The position numbers and the translations under genes were made by a program. A stretch of DNA of 64,000 nucleotides from Microlunatus panaciterrae (GTDB taxonomy: Bacteria > Actinomycetota > Actinomycetes > Propionibacteriales > Propionibacteriaceae), in assembly GCF_016907535.1 (NCBI RefSeq), contig NZ_JAFBCF010000001.1, positions 3,534,001-3,598,000 of the forward strand, read 5' to 3'. Under the pieces are notes generated by a model. That model made no database searches, was not told the origin of the DNA, and saw nothing but the letters and a program-made list of their open reading frames with translations. This document shows, piece by piece, positions 57,653 to 64,000 of the stretch (the stretch's first letter is position 1; each line of letters starts with the position of its first letter).

Positions 57653-58354
57653 ATGACGGCCGCGGAGAAGGGCACGCCGGCACCCAGCGAGGGTTCTGCG
57701 GTGCCGATGACCCAGCTGCAGCGCGACCTGCAGGCGCGCTGGGAGAAGGCGACCGGGACCAGGGTCAACGAGGTCGAGATCCGCGACGCGCGTGCCATCC
57801 GGGCTCTCGCGCATGAGGCGCGGCAACGGGTCATCGACGTGTTGTACGCCGAGCAGAGACCCTTCACCTCGACCGAGCTGGCGAAGCTGACGGGGTTGTC
57901 GCCCAGTGCGATGAGCTATCACCTGCGGGCCCTGGAGCGGTGGGGCGTGGTTGAGCGGGTGCCCGAGTCGGCAGACGCACGGGAGCGACCGTGGCGTGCC
58001 GCCGGGACGGGCATCCGCATCGTCACCGAGGGAGCAGGCGGCCAGGCGGCGGCCGAGGCGTTGCGGTCCCGCTCGTTCGCCGAGCTCACCCGTCGCTCCC
58101 GGGCCCTGCGCGACCTGCCGCCCGAACGCCGGGCCGTGTTCATCGGGATGGCCAAGGCCGAGCTGTGGCTGACCGACGAGCAGGCCGACTTCGTCGCCCA
58201 GTCGGTCGACCGGGCGATCCTGGAGCTGGCCGAGGGCGGCTGGTCCAACGAGCCGGGACCCGGGCGCACCAGAGTCGCCACCTTCTGGTCGATCATGCCG
58301 GAGGTGCCGCCGCCGGGAGCGGTGGACGACGTCTCCGGTCCTCACCCGTCGTGA
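57653..58354 (+). CDS. ArsR-type winged-helix transcriptional regulator
   Basis: A 233-residue protein with a winged helix-turn-helix at about residues 45-100 (IRALAHEARQRVIDVLYAEQ, then FTSTELAKLTGLSPSAMSYH and LRALERWGVVERV). The C-terminal 120 residues form a helical domain without metal-site cysteines, so it is unlikely to be a classical metal sensor. ATG at 57653 is six bases after TAGGCT, consistent with a leaderless message and autoregulation through the inverted repeats just upstream. Confidence 0.85.
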   Translation: MTAAEKGTPAPSEGSAVPMTQLQRDLQARWEKATGTRVNEVEIRDARAIRALAHEARQRVIDVLYAEQRPFTSTELAKLTGLSPSAMSYHLRALERWGVVERVPESADARERPWRAAGTGIRIVTEGAGGQAAAEALRSRSFAELTRRSRALRDLPPERRAVFIGMAKAELWLTDEQADFVAQSVDRAILELAEGGWSNEPGPGRTRVATFWSIMPEVPPPGAVDDVSGPHPS

Positions 58355-58439
58355 CCAGGCGTCGTCACAGGGAGGGTTGACCGTGCCGACCGACCGCGGC
58401 AACGACCGGACCTCCTCCTTCTCCTACTAGGCTGATCCG

Positions 58440-60038
58440 GTGCCAACCGATCACGCCGCTGGCGGGCGGCCGCTCACCTTGTGGGCCGCCTGCGATGCCT
58501 GGCTGCGACGGGCCAGCGAGGTGATCGGTGACTCCGCCGACGCGCTGAACGCGATGAACGTCTTCCCGGTCTCCGACTCCGACACCGGCTCCAACCTGAA
58601 GCTCACGCTGGCCGGCGTGGCGCGCGCGGTGCCGCACTTCACCAGGGAGGCACTCGACGACGTGGTCCAGGCGGCCATCCTGTCGGCGCATGGCAACTCC
58701 GGCGCGATCGTGGCCGAGATGTTCACCAGCATCTGCCGGTCCCTCGAGCACCGCGGCGACCGGCTCCGGCTGGTGCCGCCCGGCGGTGTGATAGCCGCCC
58801 TGCTGCGGACCGTCGCCGCCGCAGCCACCCAGGCCGTCGCCCGGCCGGTGGCCGGGACCATCCTGACCGTTGCCGACGAGGCCGCCCGCAGCGCCGAGGA
58901 AGCGGCAGCGGCGGCGCCGGCCGATGCGCTCGCCGTCGCCGTGGCCGCCCAGAACGGGGCCAGGTTGGCGCTGGAGCGAACGCCGGAGCAGCTGGAGGTG
59001 CTGCGTCGGGCCGGTGTCGTCGACGCCGGCGGGCAGGCGTACGTGCTGCTGCTCGACGTCCTGGTGGAGGTGCTCGGCGGCCCCCGGGCTGAGCCGCTGG
59101 CCGGCCTGCCGGTCGCCGCACCTGTCCACCGCCCGGTGCTGCGCGAGCTCGAGTACGAGGTGATGTACGCGCTGCGCGGCGCCGGCCGGGCGGCGCTCGA
59201 CGAGCTCCGGCGGCTGCTGTCCGAGCTGGGTAACAGCGTCGTCATCGTCGGTGACCACGCCGTGGCGCAGGTGCACGTACACCTCGCTCAGCCGGGCGCT
59301 GCCATCGAGGCCGCACTGGGGCGCGGCCGGCTGAGCCGGATCCGGGTCACCGCACTGGCCGGCAGCGCTGCGGTACCGGCCGGCAGCCGTACCGTGATCT
59401 CCATCGTGGCCGGTGAGGGGCTGGCTGAGGCCGTGACCGGGCTCGGTGGGACGCCGCTGCTGCTGGCCCGCGGCCCGGTCACCGTCGACCAGTTGGCGCA
59501 GGTGCTGGAGCAGAGCTCGGGCGAGATCGTCATCCTGCCGAACGACATGGAGAACCTGGAGATCGCCAGGCACCTGGCGACCGAGTTCAGGAGCAGGGAC
59601 CGGCGGATCGCCGTCATCCCGACCGTGGCCCAGGTGCAGGGCCTGGCGGCGATCGCCGTGCACGAGCCGTCGGCCGAGTTCGAGTCGGCGGTGGTGGCGA
59701 TGAGCTCGGCCGCCGGACACGCCCGGCACGGCGCCGTGACCATCGCCGAGTCGCCTGCGATGACGATGGCGGGGCGGTGCGAGGTGGGTGACGTGCTCGG
59801 TGTCGTCGACGGCGACTTCGTGGTGATCGGCGACTCGGTCAGCGCTGTGGCCCTTGAGGTGGTCGAGCGGCTGCTCAGCGCCGGCGGGGAGCTGCTGACG
59901 CTGATCACCGGCGCCGGTGCCGACCCGGAGCTGGCGAAGACGGTGGAGACGGCGGTGCGGCGCGGCCACGACGGCGTCGACGTGGAGACGCTGGACGGCC
60001 ACCAGCAGCGCTACCTGCTTCTGGTGGGGGTCGAGTGA
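58440..60038 (+). CDS. DAK2-domain (FakA/YloV-like) protein
   Basis: A 532-residue protein. The N-terminal DhaL/Dak2 domain has NVFPVSDSDTGSNLKLT, which binds ATP-Mg, and SAHGNSGAIVAEMF; the C-terminal half matches the YloV/FakA body. In firmicutes FakA phosphorylates fatty acids held by FakB; no FakB is adjacent here. It is the usual gene before recG in actinobacteria. GTG at 58440 is six bases after TAGGCT. Its last four bases overlap the recG start. Confidence 0.9.
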   Translation: MPTDHAAGGRPLTLWAACDAWLRRASEVIGDSADALNAMNVFPVSDSDTGSNLKLTLAGVARAVPHFTREALDDVVQAAILSAHGNSGAIVAEMFTSICRSLEHRGDRLRLVPPGGVIAALLRTVAAAATQAVARPVAGTILTVADEAARSAEEAAAAAPADALAVAVAAQNGARLALERTPEQLEVLRRAGVVDAGGQAYVLLLDVLVEVLGGPRAEPLAGLPVAAPVHRPVLRELEYEVMYALRGAGRAALDELRRLLSELGNSVVIVGDHAVAQVHVHLAQPGAAIEAALGRGRLSRIRVTALAGSAAVPAGSRTVISIVAGEGLAEAVTGLGGTPLLLARGPVTVDQLAQVLEQSSGEIVILPNDMENLEIARHLATEFRSRDRRIAVIPTVAQVQGLAAIAVHEPSAEFESAVVAMSSAAGHARHGAVTIAESPAMTMAGRCEVGDVLGVVDGDFVVIGDSVSAVALEVVERLLSAGGELLTLITGAGADPELAKTVETAVRRGHDGVDVETLDGHQQRYLLLVGVE

Positions 60039-62303
60039 GCGCCCCGGCAGGCGGCTGGCGGACCGAGACGTACCGTCGGCTCGGCACCGGCCTCGACCGG
60101 GTGCTGGGCGCCCGTACCGCCAAGTACTTCGAGGCGCTCAAGCTGGCGACAGTCGGTGACCTGATGCATCACCTGCCGCGGCGCTACCAGTCCGGGACCG
60201 AGCTCAGCGACCTGTCCGCACTGCAGGTCGGCGAGGAGGTGGCCGTGATGGCTGAGGTGGTCCGCTGCGTCGTGCATGGGCCGGCCCGCCAGCGGGGGAG
60301 GATGGGGCAAGAACGCGCCGCGGCTGCGGATCGAGGCCACCATCACCGACCATCGCGGCTATCTAACGCTTGCCTTCTTCGGTCCGAGTGGCCGGATCGA
60401 CTGGTGGGAGAAGCAGCTCACCACCGGAACCAGAGGGATCTTCGCCGGCAAGGTGGGCGAGTTCAACGGCAAGCTGCAGCTGGCCCACCCGGACTTCGTC
60501 ATCCTGGACGAGCAGGGGCAGGTGTCGGGCGGCGCGAAGCGCAACCTGGCGATGGCCAACGTCTCCCAGACGGACTCCCTGATCGGCCTCTACCCGGCCA
60601 CCGGCAAGCTGCGGACCTGGACCATCGCCGAGTCCGCTGGCATCGCCCTCGACTTCCTCGGCGACCTGGCCGACCCGTTGCCACAGTGGATCAGGGCCGA
60701 GGCCGGCGTGGTCGAGCTCAGCCGTGCCTTCCACGACATCCACCGCCCGCACGACCGGGCCGCCGCCGAGCTCGGCATCGACCGGCTTCGCTTCGACGAG
60801 GCGTTCGGGATGCAGCTGACGATGGCGTACCGCCGCGCTGACGCGGCCCGGCACGGCGCGGTCGCCCGGCCGCGCCGACCCGGTGGACTGCTGGACGCGT
60901 TCGACGCGCGACTGCCCTTCACCCTCACCCGGGGCCAGCAGCAGGTGAGCGAGGAGATCTTCACCGAGCTCGCCCGGCCGGTGCCGATGCAGCGGCTGCT
61001 GCAGGGTGAGGTCGGCTCGGGCAAGACCCTCGTCGCGTTGCGGGCGATGCTGGCCGTCATCGACGCCGGCGGCCAGGCGGCGCTGCTGGCCCCGACCGAG
61101 GTGCTCGCCGGACAGCACTTCCAGAGCATCAGCGCCCTGCTGGGCGACCTCGGGCAGGGTGGACTGCTGGCCGGCACCGACGAGTCCACCGAGATCACCC
61201 TGCTGACCGGGTCGATGAGCGCGGCGCAGAAGCGGGCAGCCACTCTCAAGGCCGCCTCCGGTGCCGCCGGCATCGTCATCGGGACCCACGCCCTGCTGGC
61301 CGAGCATGTCCAGTTCGCTGAGCTCGGGCTGGTCGTGGTGGACGAGCAGCACCGGTTCGGCGTCGAGCAGCGGGCCGCGCTGAGCGCCAAGGCCGAGGCA
61401 CGGCCACATGTGCTGGTGATGACCGCCACCCCGATCCCACGCTCGGTCGCGATGACGGTGTTCGGTGATCTGGAGGTGTCCACCCTGCGCGAGCTGCCGG
61501 CCGGACGGGCCGAGGTCAGCACGGTCGTCGTCGACGCCCGACGCAACCCGAAGTGGGTCGACCGCGGCTGGCAACGGGTGGTCGAGGAGGTGCGTCAGGG
61601 CCGGCAGGCCTATGTCGTCTGCGCCCGGATCTCGTCCGCCGACAAGCCGGGCAGCAAGCCCGAGGAGAACCTGGACGAGGGCGACGCGCCCGAGCCGGCG
61701 ACCGCGGTCGAGGACCTGTTCGCCGAGCTGAGCGCCGGTCCACTGTCGGCGGTCCGGGTGGAGATGCTGCACGGACAGTTGGCGGCCGAGGAGAAAGACG
61801 CGGTGATGCGCCGGTTCTCGGCCGGGGAGACCGACGTGATCGTCTCCACCACAGTGATCGAGGTCGGCGTCGACGTCCCGAACGCCTCGGTGATGGTCAT
61901 TTGCGACGCCGACCGCTTCGGCATCTCGCAGCTGCATCAGCTGCGCGGCCGGATCGGCCGGGGTGGGCATCCGGGGGTCTGCCTGCTGCTGACGAGGACC
62001 CCCGACGGCAGCCTGGCCCGGCAGCGACTGGACGCCGTCGCCGCCACCCGGGACGGGTTCGCACTGGCCGACGTCGACCTCGAGCAGCGGCGCGAGGGTG
62101 ACGTACTTGGTGCCAGCCAGTCCGGGGTCCGGTCCAGCCTGCGGCTGCTGCGGGTGCTGAGCGACGCCGACCTGATCGCCGAGGCTCGGGTGCTGGCCGA
62201 GCGCTGTGTGCAGCAGGACCCGGACCTGCGCGACGCGGGACTCGCCGACACCGTCGGCCAGATCGAGCTGCAGGCCGCCGGTGAGTGGCTGGAGCGGACG
62301 TGA
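60035..62303 (+). pseudogene. recG: ATP-dependent DNA helicase RecG, frameshifted as given
   Basis: The N-terminal part (from GTG 60035: wedge/OB start, DLMHHLPRRYQSGTELSDL) is in one frame and the rest (from about 60299: RIEATITDHRGYLTLAFFG to the end) in another. The total, 2269 bases, is one more than a multiple of three. The G5 run at 60294-60298 is the likeliest site; four Gs would join RQRGGWGKNAPRL smoothly into a 755-residue RecG. The helicase motifs GEVGSGKT, DEQHRFG, TATPIPRS and LRGRIGRG are intact, so either the gene is newly broken or the base is a sequencing error. RecG reverses stalled forks. Confidence 0.88.
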
Positions 62304-62887
62304 GCCGGATCATCGCGGGATCCCGCGGCGGTCGCCGGCTGACGATGCCGGCCACCGACCGGACCCGACCGACCACCGACCGGGTGCGGGAGGCGTTGTT
62401 CTCCGCGGTCGCCTCCTGGGCCGGTACGGCCGCCGGGGCGGCGGAGCAGTCACTGGCCGGGCTGGCGCTGTGTGACCTTTTCGCCGGCTCCGGCGCGGTC
62501 GGACTCGAGGCAGCCAGTCGGGGAGCCGATCCGGTGGTGCTGGTGGAGGCGGATCGGCGGACGGCGGAGGTGGCCAGGGCGAACGTCAAGACGCTGGGTC
62601 TGCCGGTGTCGGTCCAGCAGGTGCGGGCGGAGCAGTATCTGCGCGGCACACCGACACAACGCTTCGACGTCGTCTTCCTCGACCCGCCGTACGATCTGGC
62701 AACCGACCAGGTGGATATGCTGCTGGCGTCCATCGTGGACGGCGGCTGGCTGCTGGACGACGGTCTGATCGTGGTCGAGCGGTCGGTCCGGTCCGAGCCG
62801 GTGACCTGGCCAGCGGCGTTCGCCGAGAGCTGGCAGAAGCGCTACGGCGAGACGACCCTCTACTACGCCACCCGAGGAGCACCATGA
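62300..62887 (+). CDS. rsmD: 16S rRNA guanine(966)-N2-methyltransferase
   Basis: A 195-residue class I methyltransferase of 16S rRNA. SRIIAGSRGGRRL at the start, the SAM loop ALCDLFAGSGAVGLEA, and the catalytic DPPY as VFLDPPYD. GTG at 62300 overlaps the recG stop by four bases (GTGA), better than the upstream 62285. In turn its stop overlaps the coaD start. Confidence 0.93.
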   Translation: MSRIIAGSRGGRRLTMPATDRTRPTTDRVREALFSAVASWAGTAAGAAEQSLAGLALCDLFAGSGAVGLEAASRGADPVVLVEADRRTAEVARANVKTLGLPVSVQQVRAEQYLRGTPTQRFDVVFLDPPYDLATDQVDMLLASIVDGGWLLDDGLIVVERSVRSEPVTWPAAFAESWQKRYGETTLYYATRGAP

Positions 62888-63378
62888 GCCGAGCCGTCTG
62901 CCCGGGATCGTTCGACCCGGTGACGCACGGGCATCTCGACATCATCGAGCGGACCGCCAACATGTTCGACGAGGTGATCGTCGCGGTCGGCAAGAACCGG
63001 TCGAAGAACGCCCTGTTCGAACCGGCCGAACGGGTGGAGATGCTGAGTGAGGCGTGCAGCGAGTGGCCCGGGGTCCGGGTGCAGCTGTTCGAAGGGCTGC
63101 TGGTGGACTTCTGCAGCGCGAACCGGGTGGATGTCATCGTCAAGGGCCTGCGGTTCGTCTCCGACTTCGACTACGAGCTGCAGATGGCGCAGATGAACCA
63201 TCAGCTGACCGGCATCGACACCGTGTTCATGCCGGCCGCGGCGGCCTGGTCGTACGTGTCGTCCAGCCTGGTGCGCGAGGTGGCGACGCTGGGCGGCGAT
63301 GTCGAGCAGTTCCTGCCGCCGAGCATCGCCAGACTGACCGCGGAGCGCATCGCGGCCCGTCTGACCGGCAGCAGCTGA
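62884..63378 (+). CDS. coaD: Phosphopantetheine adenylyltransferase
   Basis: A 164-residue enzyme making dephospho-CoA from 4'-phosphopantetheine and ATP. Nucleotidyltransferase motif CPGSFDPVTHGHLDII, FDYELQMAQMNHQL and SSSLVREVATLGGDV are all intact. ATG overlaps the rsmD stop (ATGA). Confidence 0.96.
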   Translation: MSRAVCPGSFDPVTHGHLDIIERTANMFDEVIVAVGKNRSKNALFEPAERVEMLSEACSEWPGVRVQLFEGLLVDFCSANRVDVIVKGLRFVSDFDYELQMAQMNHQLTGIDTVFMPAAAAWSYVSSSLVREVATLGGDVEQFLPPSIARLTAERIAARLTGSS

Positions 63379-63460
63379 CGGCTGGCCGAGGAGGCTCCGT
63401 CGCGCTGGACTCGAGGGGCTTCGACCTGCTCGAGTGAAAGAGGGCTGGGAGCAGATGAGC

Positions 63461-63490
63461 TTTGGTGCCGGTCAGCCGAGCGACTAGATT
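63461..63490 (+). promoter_or_regulatory. Candidate promoter of the SepIVA-like gene
   Basis: TTTGGT (63461-63466) and TAGATT (63485-63490), spacer 18, followed by a leader of about 80 bases and an AAGGAGAG ribosome site (63561-63568). Confidence 0.5.
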
Positions 63491-63577
63491 CTTCGTGACA
63501 GTGCCGGTCCGGCTGGATCGGGCAACGCACGTGAGCTGTTTCACGGTGGTCGTGGCGGAGAAGGAGAGACGTTGAGC

Positions 63578-64000
63578 ATGGAAGACGGGCACGGGCCGGC
63601 GGAGGAGAAGCTGGCGCGGCTGCGCGAACTGATCGCCAACGCACGGGCGATGCCGATGTCGGCGTCCTGCGTGATCAACCGGGGCGACGTGCTGGCGGCG
63701 ATCGACGACGTGATCGAGCACCTGCCGGGGGAGATCGCCAGGGCTCAGGGCGTGATCGACGAGTCCCGCGCCAAGGTCGCCGAAGGTGAGGCCGAGGCGG
63801 GCCGGATCCTCGGTGAGGCCCGTGAGCACGCCACCAGGCTGGCTCAGCACAGCGAGGTCGTCCGGGTCGCGGAGGAGCTGGCAGCCAAGATCCGGGCGGA
63901 CGCCGAGGAGGAGGCCGCGGCACTCCGCAAGGAGACCGACACCTTCATCGACTCGCGGATGGCCAGCTTCGAGTCCGTACTGCACAAGACGGCCAGCCAG
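63578..64000 (+). CDS. SepIVA/DivIVA-like coiled-coil protein, partial (runs off the window)
   Basis: The first 141 codons are open to the window end. The protein starts MEDGHGPAEEKLARLRELI; residues 20-45 carry an AMPMSASCVINRGDVLAAID segment and the rest is charged coiled coil (EGEAEAGRILGEAREHATRL, ADAEEEAAALRKETDTF), typical of DivIVA-domain-like proteins such as mycobacterial SepIVA, which direct envelope growth and division. Such genes precede the DUF177-rpmF-rnc genes in actinobacteria. ATG at 63578 fits the AAGGAGAG site; TTG 63572 is in frame. Confidence 0.85.
   Translation, partial: MEDGHGPAEEKLARLRELIANARAMPMSASCVINRGDVLAAIDDVIEHLPGEIARAQGVIDESRAKVAEGEAEAGRILGEAREHATRLAQHSEVVRVAEELAAKIRADAEEEAAALRKETDTFIDSRMASFESVLHKTASQ

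Noticed and set aside
60276-62303. RecG starting at ATG 60276 as a complete gene
   Set aside because: It would lack the N-terminal wedge region, which is present and in another frame just upstream; a one-base frameshift explains both pieces better.

Overview
The window is a chromosomal stretch from a very GC-rich actinobacterium. Gene order and protein style fit the order Propionibacteriales, family Propionibacteriaceae or a close relative. The evidence is the actinobacterial blocks xerC/M23 peptidase/rpsB-tsf-pyrH-frr-cdsA-rlmN, dxr-rip1-ispG-GNAT, rimP-nusA-ylxR-infB-rbfA-truB-ribF-rpsO-pnp-M16 peptidase-dapB, and rpmB / DAK2 protein-recG-rsmD-coaD-sepIVA, together with GTG/TTG starts and many apparent leaderless promoters. 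The genus was not determined. No tRNA, rRNA, transposase, phage or true CRISPR locus was seen.

Layout. 1-12.7 kb: membrane quality-control pair (NfeD, SPFH), a TSUP permease, a GH38 alpha-mannosidase, a YbaK-type deacylase, a SatD/membrane-protein pair, siroheme-type dehydrogenase, SpoU methyltransferase, peptide deformylase-amidohydrolase, a lactonase-like beta-propeller and XerC. 12.7-20.4 kb: a secreted protein with two LytM domains, then a translation/lipid/nucleotide operon from rpsB to rlmN and a prephenate dehydratase. 20.4-24.5 kb: class I ribonucleotide reductase nrdA-nrdB on the minus strand, behind a cobalamin riboswitch and two NrdR-type operators; the small subunit has Phe in place of the radical Tyr. 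24.5-37 kb: CDF transporter, secreted and LOG-family proteins, the isoprenoid/site-2-protease block, CapA lipoprotein, proS, a second TSUP permease and a Tat-type lipoprotein. 37-54 kb: the rimP-nusA ... pnp-dapB block. 54-64 kb: RNase J, L28, an ArsR-like regulator, a FakA-like kinase protein, recG (frameshifted as given), rsmD, coaD and the start of a SepIVA/DivIVA-like gene cut by the window edge.

The most unusual part is 38.68-40.56 kb. Between nusA and ylxR, normally neighbours in a tight operon, lies a predicted PD-(D/E)XK-like (DUF559/Vsr-type) nuclease gene. It is flanked by two arrays of six ~51-bp repeats facing opposite ways, and ylxR has a new promoter just beyond the insert. A third array of the same repeat (six units one way, three the other) lies at 54.50-54.99 kb with no gene between its halves. 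The repeat core contains TCAGAACGCGA and the intervening DNA is array-specific but similar within an array, so this is not a CRISPR. I regard this nuclease/repeat arrangement as the best candidate for an undescribed system in the window. All calls are from reading the sequence; no database search was run.
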